From: Longispora albida DSM 44784
GTDB lineage: Bacteria > Actinomycetota > Actinomycetes > Mycobacteriales > Micromonosporaceae
Direction: 5' to 3'
NCBI RefSeq assembly: GCF_000379825.1
Contig: NZ_KB903836.1
Coordinates: 310,599-374,598 of the forward strand
DNA length: 64,000 nt
The translations under genes and the position numbers were made by a program. Of the stretch, positions 17,264 to 25,670 are shown in pieces; the first letter of the stretch is position 1; every line of letters begins with the position of its first letter. The notes below the pieces were generated by a model, which ran no database searches, was not told the DNA's origin, and saw only the letters and a list, made by a program, of their open reading frames with translations.

Positions 17264-18091
17264 TCAGCTCGTGACGTCCTTCGTGGCGAACCGCGCCCAC
17301 GCCGCCGTCGTGAAGATCAGCGTGTAGATCCCGGCGGACAGCAGGCCGGGCCCGGCTGAGTTGAACGAGACCGGGTCGCGCAGCAGGTCACCGAACGCGA
17401 ACCAGTAGTGCGTCGGCAGGTAGGGGCCGATCGCGCTGAGCTGGGGGATCGTGTCGAGGATCTGGCTGACGATGTAGAGGATCAGCACGGCGATCCCCGC
17501 GCCGATCGGCTGCTCGGTCAGCGTGGACACGAACAGGCCGATGGCGGCGAGCGCTGACAGGCAGACCGCCGCGTACCCGCTGACCATCGCCACCCGGCCC
17601 AGGCCGCCCCAGAAGCCGATCTCCGTGCCGGACAGCAGCGTCATCTTCCCGCCGCCGAACAGCAGCAGCCCGGCGATCATGCCGGTTCCGACGACGGTCA
17701 GCACGGCGGTGGCCGCGAACACCACCAGCGCGGCGAACTTCACCGCGATCAGCCGAGTCCGGTGCACCGGCACCGTCAGCAGGTAGCGGAGTGTGCCCTG
17801 GTTGGCCTCGCCGGCCACCGCGTCACCGGCGATCGTGGAGATCGCCAGCGGGAGGAAGAAGCCGAGTTCGACGGACAGCGCGGCCAGCGCCACGAACAGC
17901 CCGTTGGTGGTGATGCCGCCGAAGAAGCCACCCTCGTCCTCACCCGGGGCGTTCACCTTGGCCGCGACCGCGATGATCACGGGGACGACCGCGAGGATGG
18001 CCAGCCCCAGCCAGTTGCGCCGCCGCCCGAAGATCAGCAGCAGCTCGGAGCGGAAGAACCTGCCGGTACCTGCGAGGCTAGCCACTGACAT
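17264..18091 (-). CDS. ABC-2 type permease
   Basis: The 275-residue protein has six membrane helices, including the internal repeat-like segments around EANQGTLRYLLTVPVHRTRLIAVKF, typical of ABC-2 permeases of the NosY/YhaP type. GAAGGG lies a few bases before the ATG at 18091, which is preferred over the GTG at 18103. Its 5' end overlaps the ATPase gene by 14 bp. With the ATPase and the LolA-like protein it forms a three-gene operon. Confidence 0.85.
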   Translation of the reverse strand: MSVASLAGTGRFFRSELLLIFGRRRNWLGLAILAVVPVIIAVAAKVNAPGEDEGGFFGGITTNGLFVALAALSVELGFFLPLAISTIAGDAVAGEANQGTLRYLLTVPVHRTRLIAVKFAALVVFAATAVLTVVGTGMIAGLLLFGGGKMTLLSGTEIGFWGGLGRVAMVSGYAAVCLSALAAIGLFVSTLTEQPIGAGIAVLILYIVSQILDTIPQLSAIGPYLPTHYWFAFGDLLRDPVSFNSAGPGLLSAGIYTLIFTTAAWARFATKDVTS

Positions 18092-18998
18092 CGAACCCTT
18101 CACCGGTCAGGTGCACGAACAGCTCTTCGAGGCCGGGCCGCTCGACGGCGAACCCGCGCACCGGTACGCCGGCGCGGACCAGCCCGGCCACGATGTCCTC
18201 TGGCGCCAGGTCACCGAGCAGGCCCCGGGCCTCGCCGTCCGCGGACGACACGTCCTTGAGGCCGAGGGCCTCCAGGCACCGGCCGGCCTCGGCGGGATGA
18301 CTCGTCTCGACGCGTACCCGCGTTTCCGATCCGGCCCGCAACGCCGGCAGCGAGCCCTGCGCGACGAGTTTGCCGAGGTGCATGACCCCGGCGTGCGTGC
18401 AGATCTGCTCCACTTCGGACAGCAGGTGGGTCGACAGCATCACCGTCGTACCCTCGGCAGCCAGCCCCGAGATGATCGAGCGGACCTCGCGGGTGCCCTG
18501 CGGGTCGAGCCCGTTCGTCGGCTCGTCGAGGATCAGCAGCTTACGCGGCCGCAGCAGCGTGCCGGCCAGGGCGAGACGCTGGCGCATGCCCAGCGAGTAC
18601 GCGCGGTACCGCTTGCGCGCGGCGGCCAGCAGGCCCACCCGGTCGAGGGCCTCGTCGATGCGCGCGGCCGCCGTGGCCGGGTCGGCGTGCCGGTCGGCGG
18701 CGTCGAGGCGGCGCAGGTTGTCGCGGCCCGACAGGTACAGGTGAAAAGCTGGGCCCTCGACCAGGGAGCCGACATCCGGCAGCGCCGCGAAGCTGGTCGT
18801 GCCGAGCAGGTTGCTGGAGCCGGCGGTCGGCTCGATCAGGCCGAGCAGCATCCGGATCGTCGTGGTCTTGCCGGAGCCGTTCGGGCCGAGGAAGCCATAG
18901 ACAGAACCGGCCGGTACGGCCAGGCCCACGGCGTTCACCGCGACCTGGCCGGACCGGAACCGCTTCGTCAGCCCCTCGCTGCTGACTGCGAGACTCAC
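18078..18998 (-). CDS. ABC transporter ATP-binding protein
   Basis: The 306-residue ATPase has Walker A GPNGSGKTTT, the signature LGMRQR (a common variant of LSGGQ in this subfamily), Walker B LLILDEPTNGLDP and the switch His in MLSTHL. A C-terminal extension of about 80 residues (GSETRVRVETSHPAEAG) is typical of the bacitracin/NatA-like exporters. The GTG start overlaps the stop of the upstream LolA-like gene (GTGA). Export direction is likely; substrate unknown. Confidence 0.9.
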   Translation of the reverse strand: MSLAVSSEGLTKRFRSGQVAVNAVGLAVPAGSVYGFLGPNGSGKTTTIRMLLGLIEPTAGSSNLLGTTSFAALPDVGSLVEGPAFHLYLSGRDNLRRLDAADRHADPATAAARIDEALDRVGLLAAARKRYRAYSLGMRQRLALAGTLLRPRKLLILDEPTNGLDPQGTREVRSIISGLAAEGTTVMLSTHLLSEVEQICTHAGVMHLGKLVAQGSLPALRAGSETRVRVETSHPAEAGRCLEALGLKDVSSADGEARGLLGDLAPEDIVAGLVRAGVPVRGFAVERPGLEELFVHLTGEGFDVSG

Positions 18999-20029
18999 TT
19001 ACTCGCCACCTCGTAGAGCTTCTCGGGAGCGACGGCACCGGCGAAGAGCCGGCCGTCGTCGGTGATCAGTACGGAGAACAGCTTGGAGCTGATGACGCGC
19101 CCGGTGCCCCACGACCCGCTGGCCTGGGTGCCGAGGGAACCCAGCAGCCCCGGAGCTTCCTTCTTCACGTCCACCTTGGCGGTGAGAACGCTGGTCCAGC
19201 CGGTACCGACGATCTTCGGCTCCAGCTCCCTGCGGCCCGGCTCCTCTTCCTTGTCCTCCTTGCCCGGCACGTTCTGCACGCCGGCCGGCGGCTTGAACTG
19301 GAAGTGCTCCTCACCCGGCTTGTCGAAGCTGATCTGCTGGAAACCGACCTCGAACGCCGGGGACGCCGCGTTCTTCGAGAACACCTGGACGCGCAGCGGC
19401 ACGTGCTTGTCGCCGTCGATGGCCAGCCGGACAGAGCCGACCAGCGACGCCCGGTCACGCGGGGCGAGGATCAGCTCGTAGGCCGGCCGCCCGGCCACCT
19501 TCACCTGGCCGCCCGTGGAGACCACAGTGGTCGGGTCGAGCGCGCCGAGGATCGCGTCTGCGGCTTCCTGCGGGGTCTTCGGCAGCTCCTTCGGGTCGGT
19601 GAAGGAGGGCTTGCTGTCCGCGGGTACGTCGTAGTGGGTGGCCTTGTTCTGCTGGCTGGACCAGATCCACAGATCCTTGCCGTTGCGGATCACGTCGGAC
19701 TCGCCGAGCGTGCCGAGCAGCGCGAGCCGCACCTTGTCCTGCCCGCCGTACCAGATCCGCAGCGTGTGCGTGCCGGAGATCATCGAGGACAGCTCGGAGC
19801 TGGCGCCGGGCATGGGCGGCAGCCCGAGGTCCGCGCGCTGCACGATCGTGCCGCTGAGCGGGTCGAGCCTGGCCTGCTCCAGGTCCATCAGCAGCTGGGA
19901 GGCGCTGCGTTTGGGCAGGTCGGGCTGTGCTGAGGCGAGCTGGCTGAAGCCCGCGACCGCCGAGACGACCGCCACGACTCCGATGGGTACCGCCCAGCGC
20001 AGTGCCTTGTTCTTCGTCATGCTCCCCAT
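18995..20029 (-). CDS. LolA-like/DUF2092 exported protein
   Basis: The 344-residue protein has an N-terminal signal anchor (about 10-33, ending near ASAQP) and an extracellular domain with repeated beta-strand motifs (THTLRIWYGGQDKVRLALL, SDVIRNGKDLWIWSSQQNKATHYDV) typical of the LolA/LppX-like half-barrel of lipid or lipoprotein carriers in actinobacteria. It heads the operon with the ABC exporter, so it may hand a lipid or peptide to or from the pump. TAGGCT lies eight bases before ATG 20029. It is divergent from a two-component system that may control it. Confidence 0.78.
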   Translation of the reverse strand: MGSMTKNKALRWAVPIGVVAVVSAVAGFSQLASAQPDLPKRSASQLLMDLEQARLDPLSGTIVQRADLGLPPMPGASSELSSMISGTHTLRIWYGGQDKVRLALLGTLGESDVIRNGKDLWIWSSQQNKATHYDVPADSKPSFTDPKELPKTPQEAADAILGALDPTTVVSTGGQVKVAGRPAYELILAPRDRASLVGSVRLAIDGDKHVPLRVQVFSKNAASPAFEVGFQQISFDKPGEEHFQFKPPAGVQNVPGKEDKEEEPGRRELEPKIVGTGWTSVLTAKVDVKKEAPGLLGSLGTQASGSWGTGRVISSKLFSVLITDDGRLFAGAVAPEKLYEVASK

Positions 20030-20102
20030 GGTGCGCCAGCCTAACTGTGAGAAGGCTGAGAGCGGTTCAGGCCGGGCTCCGCCGCCGTGGCAGGCTGACG
20101 GC

Positions 20103-20780
20103 ATGCGGGTGCTGGTGGTGGAGGACGAGGTGCGGCTGGCGAAGGCCCTGAAGAAGGGGCTGGAGGCCGAGGGCTTCGTGGTGGACGTGGCCGGCGACGG
20201 GCTCACCGGCTTGGAATCCGCCAGGTTCGGCGGCTACGCGGCCGTTATCCTGGACATCATGCTGCCCGGTATGTCCGGCTATCAGGTGGTCCGGACCCTG
20301 CGCCAGGAGGCCAACTGGGTGCCCGTCCTGATGCTCTCGGCCAAGGACGGCGAATACGACCAGGCCGACGGCCTCGACTGCGGCGCCGACGACTACCTCA
20401 CCAAACCCTTCTCCTACGTGGTACTCCTGGCGAGACTGCGCGCCCTGCTCCGCAGGGGAGCCCCGGAACGCCCGGCCGTCCTCACCGCCGGAGACCTCAC
20501 CCTGGACCCGGCCAGCCGGGAGGTCAGCCGGGGCGGGGTGCCGATCACGCTGACGGCCCGCGAGTACACACTGCTGGAGTACCTGATGCGCCACGCGGGC
20601 ACAGCGCAGTCCAAGCTCGCGATCCTCGACCAGGTCTGGGAGTCCGGCGCCGACACCGACCCGAACGTCGTCGAGGTGTACATCGGGTACCTGCGGAAGA
20701 AGATCGACGTGCCGTTCGGGCGGCGGACCCTGCGGACGGTCCGCGGCGCCGGATACCTGCTCGCCGACGACGGGAGCTGA
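20103..20780 (+). CDS. OmpR-family response regulator
   Basis: The 225-residue protein has receiver residues ED (7-8), phospho-acceptor Asp51 in LDIMLPG, and the conserved lysine in TKPF, then a winged-helix domain ending LRTVRGAGYLL. It is immediately followed by its kinase (3-bp gap) and divergent from the LolA-like/ABC operon, a layout seen for envelope-stress or antibiotic-sensing systems. The start ATG follows CAGGCTGACGGC and lacks a ribosome site, so it may be leaderless. Confidence 0.93.
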   Translation: MRVLVVEDEVRLAKALKKGLEAEGFVVDVAGDGLTGLESARFGGYAAVILDIMLPGMSGYQVVRTLRQEANWVPVLMLSAKDGEYDQADGLDCGADDYLTKPFSYVVLLARLRALLRRGAPERPAVLTAGDLTLDPASREVSRGGVPITLTAREYTLLEYLMRHAGTAQSKLAILDQVWESGADTDPNVVEVYIGYLRKKIDVPFGRRTLRTVRGAGYLLADDGS

Positions 20781-20783
20781 ACC

Positions 20784-21935
20784 GTGCACCTGCGGACCCG
20801 GCTCGTCCTGATCGCGGCCACCGGCCTGGCCGTCGTCCTCGCGATCGGCGGGCTGATCCTCGTCCTCGTGCTCCGGATCGCCCTGCTGCACTCGCTGGAG
20901 ACCTCGGCGAACCAGACAGCCCGCGACACCGCCCAGCTCGTCCTGGCCGGTGAGCTGCCCGATCCCATCCCGTCCGGCGGCTCGGCCGTCGTCCAGGTCC
21001 TCGACAGCGAAGGCCGGATCCTCGCCGCGTCGATGGGCGCCGACCGCCTCGTCCCGGTCCTGAACGGAGACCTCGCCGCCCAGGCGCGCTCCGGCCGGGC
21101 CGTGTACCGGGAAAGCGCACCCACCGGCATCGACGGCCCGGTCATCGTCGCCGGCGCGGCAGCGGGGGAGCAGACCGTCCTCGTTGTCGTGTCGGCCCGG
21201 GACACAGAGGACATCCTCCGCGCGCTCGGAGCCAGCCTCCTGGTCGCCTTCCCCGTGCTGCTGGCCGCGATGGTCGCCGTCGGGTGGGTCGTGATCGGCC
21301 GCGCGCTGCGGCCAGCGGAGGAAGCACGTACCCGCCAGCGCATCTTCGTCGCCGACGCCGCCCACGAGCTGCGCAGCCCGATCGCGAGCCTGCGTACCCA
21401 GCTCGAAGTCGCCGTGCACCTCGACGACCCCGCCGACCCCGCCGAGCTGCTCGCCGACGTCGAGCGGCTCGGCCGGCTCGCCGACGACCTGCTGCTCCTG
21501 GCGCGGGTGGAGGGCGAGGCTCCGGCCAAGCGGGTACCGGTCAACGTGGCGGCCCTCCTCGGCCTCGACGGCGAGCACTGGGTCCTCGGCGACGAGCACG
21601 AACTCCGCCGCGTCTTCGAGAACCTGGCCGGCAACGCGCGCCTGCACGCCGGCTCCGAGCCGGACATCGCGATCGGGCGCGACGGGCCTGATGTGCTGGT
21701 CACGGTCACCGACCACGGGCCGGGCATCCCCGCAGCCGACCGTGAGCGGGTGTTCGCCCGGTTCACCAGGCTCGACGCCTCGCGCGCCGGTACCGGCACC
21801 GGCCTGGGCCTGGCCATCGTCCGCGAACTGGTCACCGCCCACGGCGGCACGGTCCGCCTCGCCGACGCCGCCCCAGGCCTGCGAGCCGAGGTCCGCCTGC
21901 CCCGCGCCCGGGCCACACCGGCGACCGGCAGGTAG
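20784..21935 (+). CDS. sensor histidine kinase
   Basis: The 383-residue kinase has an N-terminal membrane helix (about 6-33), an extracellular sensor region of about 115 residues, a second helix (about 150-172), His194 in AAHELRSPI, and a catalytic domain with FENLAGNARLHA, DHGPGIP and GTGLGLA. GTG at 20784 is preceded by GGGAG. The stop codon TAG lies in the first unit of the 57-bp tandem repeat array that follows. Confidence 0.93.
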   Translation: MHLRTRLVLIAATGLAVVLAIGGLILVLVLRIALLHSLETSANQTARDTAQLVLAGELPDPIPSGGSAVVQVLDSEGRILAASMGADRLVPVLNGDLAAQARSGRAVYRESAPTGIDGPVIVAGAAAGEQTVLVVVSARDTEDILRALGASLLVAFPVLLAAMVAVGWVVIGRALRPAEEARTRQRIFVADAAHELRSPIASLRTQLEVAVHLDDPADPAELLADVERLGRLADDLLLLARVEGEAPAKRVPVNVAALLGLDGEHWVLGDEHELRRVFENLAGNARLHAGSEPDIAIGRDGPDVLVTVTDHGPGIPAADRERVFARFTRLDASRAGTGTGLGLAIVRELVTAHGGTVRLADAAPGLRAEVRLPRARATPATGR

Positions 21936-22207
21936 TCCTTCCAAGGCCAACCCCATGCCCTGCCCGGGCCCCGCCGCGCGACCGGCAGGTAGTCCTTCCA
22001 AGGGCAACCCCGCGCCCTGCCCGGGCCCCGCCGCGCGACCGGCAGGCAGTCCTTCCAAGGCCAACCCCGCGCCCTGCCCGCGCCACGTCGGCGACCGGCA
22101 GGCAGTCCTTCCAAGGGCAACCCCATGCCCCCGCCACGTCGGCGACCGGCAGGCAGTCCTTCGAAGGGCAACCCCACGCCCTGCCCGCGCCACGCCGCGC
22201 GACCTAG
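21921..22207. repeat. five-copy ~57-bp tandem repeat array
   Basis: Units start at 21921, 21978, 22035, 22091 and 22142 (lengths 57, 57, 56, 51 and 57), each opening with GCGACCGGCAGG followed by (T/C)AGTCCTTCCAAGG(C/G)CAACCCC. A truncated sixth copy starts at 22199 and ends in GACCTAG. The array begins in the last codons of the kinase gene, the first TAG being its stop codon. Copies differ by few substitutions and one indel. There are no unique spacers, so it is not CRISPR. Confidence 0.9.
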
Positions 22208-22253
22208 TTCACACTTCGTTCACGTCGCAGCCTCCCAGTGCGAATATGGCCGG

Positions 22254-23222
22254 ATGACGCACCTCGCGGAACCACTGACGGCACCGGCGCCGTGGTGGGA
22301 GCTGGAGCGCTCGGCGCTGGCCCGGCTGGCCTCGGGCTGGTCTTCCCGGCTCTCCCCGGCCGAGCTGGAGCCGCTCCGAAGCCTCGGCGACCGGCTCGAC
22401 GCGACCGAGCTGGCCCAGGTGCTGCTGCCGGTGGCGCTGCTCGTCGAGGCCTACGCGACAGGTACGCAGGCCAGGCAGAACGCGCTCGACACCCTGCTGG
22501 CCAGCGTCGACGCCCGTGGCCCGGCCCACGCGCCGTTCGTGATCGGGATCGCAGGCGGTGTGGCGGTCGGCAAGTCCACCGTCGCCCGCGTCCTGCGCGA
22601 GCTCCTGGCTCGCGGCCCCGGTAACCCGCACGTCGAGCTGATCACCACCGACGGCTTCCTGCTGCCGAACGCCGAGCTGACCCGGCGGGACCTGATGAGC
22701 AGGAAGGGCTTCCCGGAGTCGTACAACGCGCGGGCGCTGCGCCAGTTCCTCGCGGCGGTCAAGGGCGGGGCCGAGGCCGTGTCAGCCCCGGTCTACTCGC
22801 ACCTCGCGTACGACGTGCTGGCGGGCGAGCGCGTCATGATCCGCAAGCCCGACGTGCTGATCGTCGAGGGCATCAACGTGCTCCAGCCCCCGCGCACCGG
22901 GCCGAACAAGCGCAGCCAGCTCGCCGTCTCCGACTTCTTCGACTTCTCGATCTACGTCGACGCCCGGCTGGAACACGTCCGCCAGTGGTACGTCGAGCGG
23001 TTCCTCACGCTGCGCCGCACGGCCTTCGCGAACCCGGCGTCCTTCTTCCACCGGTACGCCTCACTCAGTGACACCGAGGCCGTCGCGACCGCCCAGCGCA
23101 TCTTCCGTGAGATCAACGAGGTCAACCTCGTCGAGAACATCCGGCCGACCCGCAGCCGGGCCAACCTGGTACTGCGCAAGGGCGGCGATCATGCGGTCGA
23201 GCGGGTACTCATCCGCCACTAG
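22254..23222 (+). CDS. coaA: type I pantothenate kinase
   Basis: The 322-residue protein matches prokaryotic type I pantothenate kinase in length and motifs: P-loop GIAGGVAVGKST (98-109), VELITTDGFLLPN, the SRKGFPESYN motif, and VLIVEGINVLQ. It phosphorylates pantothenate, the first committed step of coenzyme A synthesis, in the cytosol. The stop overlaps the convergent STAND gene by a few bases. The region just upstream is the tandem repeat array, so its promoter must lie in or close to the last unit. Confidence 0.95.
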   Translation: MTHLAEPLTAPAPWWELERSALARLASGWSSRLSPAELEPLRSLGDRLDATELAQVLLPVALLVEAYATGTQARQNALDTLLASVDARGPAHAPFVIGIAGGVAVGKSTVARVLRELLARGPGNPHVELITTDGFLLPNAELTRRDLMSRKGFPESYNARALRQFLAAVKGGAEAVSAPVYSHLAYDVLAGERVMIRKPDVLIVEGINVLQPPRTGPNKRSQLAVSDFFDFSIYVDARLEHVRQWYVERFLTLRRTAFANPASFFHRYASLSDTEAVATAQRIFREINEVNLVENIRPTRSRANLVLRKGGDHAVERVLIRH

Positions 23223-25609
23223 GCTCCGGTTCCGTTTGGCTCGATGAGCGACGTCAGGTCATCTTTGAATGCCACCATGCGGTGCAGCCGCCCACTGTGA
23301 GCGCCGGGCACACGTTCGGCGTGAGGCGTCAGCAGCACAATCGCATCGGTGATCGCGGTCAGCGCTTCGTCCCATGCGGAGCTGCGCGCGTGGACTCTGG
23401 CCAGGGTGCACAGAAAGTCCGCGAAAGTGGGCTCGTACACTCCCGGATTGGCTCTGGCCAGTGGCCGGCCGAGGTTGATCGCCTGTTCGACGGCCGTCCG
23501 GGCGTTACTGACCTGGCCCAGCTCGAGCAGGCAGGATCCCAGATTGTTCAGGGACCTCGCCAAGCCGCGCTGGAAGGTCTCTGGCTGGAACAGCGCCAGC
23601 CCCGCCCAGATCCGCACGGCTTCCCGTGCGGCATCAGCTGCTGCCGCATAGTTTCCGTGATGGGCTAGTCCGGCAGACAGATTGCTCAGGGCATCCGCGA
23701 GGTGATTCCTGTCGCTGGGGTCGACGCTTGCCATGTATCGGGACAGGGCGACGGCCTCCTGGCTGGCAGCCAGAGCCTGGTGGTCGTCGCCGACCTCGGC
23801 CAGACCTACCGCCAGTCCGCTCAATGCCGCTGACAGGCTCCGCGCTGCTTTGTAGTTGACGCGGCTGGCCGACCGCAGGATCGTCACCGCTTCACAGGTA
23901 ACGGACAAGGCTTCAGATCGCCGCCCCATAGAAGCCAGGCAGCTGCTGAGGTTGCTCAGTGCCAACGCCAGGTCCGGCCCGCGGTCTTCCGGGTCAGCTG
24001 CGGCGACCGCCCGCCAGCTTTCGACCGCGTTCTGGAGGGCAACCAGCGCCTGCTCGTACCACTCTCCCCGCAGTAGCCTCAGCCCATAGTGATTGTGGTA
24101 GCTCGCCCGCCCGGCCGGGTCGGTGATCAGACCGACGCGATGCTTGTAAAGCCGCCGGCTCACCGCAGCGATGCCAAGCTCAAGGCTGTTGTGGTACTCG
24201 CTCGTCGGCGGGAATTTCCTCTCGATCAGCTCAAGGAGGCCTAGATCGGCCGCCGGGTCCTCGGCGAGCGCGACCAACCCGGCTGGCCCCATTTCCAGTG
24301 CCAGGCCGGGATCGTCGCGCAGCATCGGTTCCAGGTATCCGGTGCGGACGTGGGGCCAGCGGCGGGCGGCGGCAGCCACGAGGAGCAGGGGTCTCAGGGT
24401 CCATACCGGGGCAGGGATGTCGCCTATGGACACTGTTCGTACCGCCTGGGCGCTCCACGGGTCGGCAAACGGGCTTTCCGTGTCACCCGGCAGGGTGAGC
24501 GCGATGAAGTCCTCAGCAAGCCGATCGGGGTACAGCGGTTCGAGGACACGCGCCTGGCCGCCTGCTGGGTAGCACCTGGCGTGGAGGTCTGTGAGCTGCT
24601 GAGGGCTCCAGCCTGGCCAGGAGGGCAGGCCTAGGGTCTTCAGGGTGATGAGGGCCGACGCGTTGTCCACCGGGCCGAGAAGGGCTGCGACGAAGACGAT
24701 GCGGCGCGCGTCGACGTGACGGTCGGGGCCGTATAGGCGGTGCCAGTGCTTTGCTTCGCGTTTGAGGAGGTACTCGGAGAGGCCTGCTGCGTTCGCGGGG
24801 GAGTGTTCGTTGTGGACGGTCGCGTCGACGGCGGCGAGGGCTGCCATGTGCAGGGCAAGGGTGAGGGCGTATTCGGGGTCGGAGAGGGGACCCGGTACGG
24901 GAAAAGCCTGGTCTTGGGTTTCGTAGATCTCGGCGAAACGGGTGCACGTGGCGTCGAACATCTCGCGGCGAGCAGCCTCGGAGTCCGTCAGGGACGGGAG
25001 TGCTTCGCTGGTGGTGCGGTAGTCGAGGTCGTCGCAGTGGCTGTCGGCCTGGGACCAGAAGGTTTCGGAGCGTGCGAGCAGGATGACGCGTACCTGGTCA
25101 GCGCGCGCCGCGCTGCTGAGTAGTGACTGCAGGTCCTCGGATGGCCAGCGGTCTGCGTAGTCGACGAGGACCAGGAGAGGACCTGCGGGTGGCTCGGGGG
25201 TGTCGGCGGGTAGCTTGCCTTCGTGGCGGTGGCGGGCCCAGACGGTTGTCCAGCCGTCCTGCTGGGCGAGGGTCGCGACGTGGGAGGCGAGGCGGGTTTT
25301 GCCCTGGCCACCTGGGGCGTGGAACAGCCAGGCCGCGCGGCGGGCGGGGCTGGCGAACCAGGCCGTCAGGCGGGTCAGGAGGTCGGTGCGGCCGGTGAAG
25401 GGGATGGCCTGGCGGCGGGCGATCAGCAGCTTGCTGGGCTGGTCGCGCATCTCCCGCAGCTCGGTGAGGCCGGCCGGCTCGTCACGGTGCTGCTGGAGGA
25501 CGTACGGGACCTCGGCCGAGCCGTAGTGATTGTGGACAGTGGCGGCGGCGTTGGGGCCGAACGCCGCCGCGCTGCCGGCTGCGAGCAGGCCCTCGTAGCG
25601 GTCTCCCAT
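23219..25609 (-). CDS. STAND-like ATPase with C-terminal TPRs (paralog 1)
   Basis: The 796-residue protein has a short N-terminal region ending in VHNHYG (25-30), a P-loop APGGQGKT (98-105), Walker B LLVLVDYAD (146-152), a sensor-like LLARSETFW (178-185), a helical middle part, and tetratricopeptide repeats over about residues 500-780 (for example LALALSNLSSCLASMGRRSEAL). No nuclease, protease, TIR or transmembrane effector is visible. TATAAC lies seven bases before ATG, so the mRNA is probably leaderless. It is strongly similar to the proteins at 28243 and 30639. Such architectures act as signal-transducing switches, some in phage defence; role here unknown. Confidence 0.75.
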   Translation of the reverse strand: MGDRYEGLLAAGSAAAFGPNAAATVHNHYGSAEVPYVLQQHRDEPAGLTELREMRDQPSKLLIARRQAIPFTGRTDLLTRLTAWFASPARRAAWLFHAPGGQGKTRLASHVATLAQQDGWTTVWARHRHEGKLPADTPEPPAGPLLVLVDYADRWPSEDLQSLLSSAARADQVRVILLARSETFWSQADSHCDDLDYRTTSEALPSLTDSEAARREMFDATCTRFAEIYETQDQAFPVPGPLSDPEYALTLALHMAALAAVDATVHNEHSPANAAGLSEYLLKREAKHWHRLYGPDRHVDARRIVFVAALLGPVDNASALITLKTLGLPSWPGWSPQQLTDLHARCYPAGGQARVLEPLYPDRLAEDFIALTLPGDTESPFADPWSAQAVRTVSIGDIPAPVWTLRPLLLVAAAARRWPHVRTGYLEPMLRDDPGLALEMGPAGLVALAEDPAADLGLLELIERKFPPTSEYHNSLELGIAAVSRRLYKHRVGLITDPAGRASYHNHYGLRLLRGEWYEQALVALQNAVESWRAVAAADPEDRGPDLALALSNLSSCLASMGRRSEALSVTCEAVTILRSASRVNYKAARSLSAALSGLAVGLAEVGDDHQALAASQEAVALSRYMASVDPSDRNHLADALSNLSAGLAHHGNYAAAADAAREAVRIWAGLALFQPETFQRGLARSLNNLGSCLLELGQVSNARTAVEQAINLGRPLARANPGVYEPTFADFLCTLARVHARSSAWDEALTAITDAIVLLTPHAERVPGAHSGRLHRMVAFKDDLTSLIEPNGTGA

Positions 25610-25616
25610 GCGGATA

Positions 25617-25622
25617 GTTATA
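25617..25622 (-). promoter_or_regulatory. -10 element of STAND paralog 1
   Basis: TATAAC on the minus strand, followed by TATCCGC and the start codon. An almost identical arrangement (TATAAC, TGTCCGC, ATG) precedes the paralog that starts at 32846. Confidence 0.6.
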
Positions 25623-25670
25623 GCTCGATCGTTGATCCGTCACTGCCGGTACCCGGACCATGGAGAGTGG

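Noticed and set aside
20067-22193. 708-codon minus-strand frame over the second two-component system and repeat array
   Set aside because: Antisense to well-defined regulator and kinase; its C-terminal repeats only reflect the tandem DNA repeat.
21921-22207. Possible CRISPR array
   Set aside because: Units are continuous tandem repeats with no unique spacers, and no cas genes are present.
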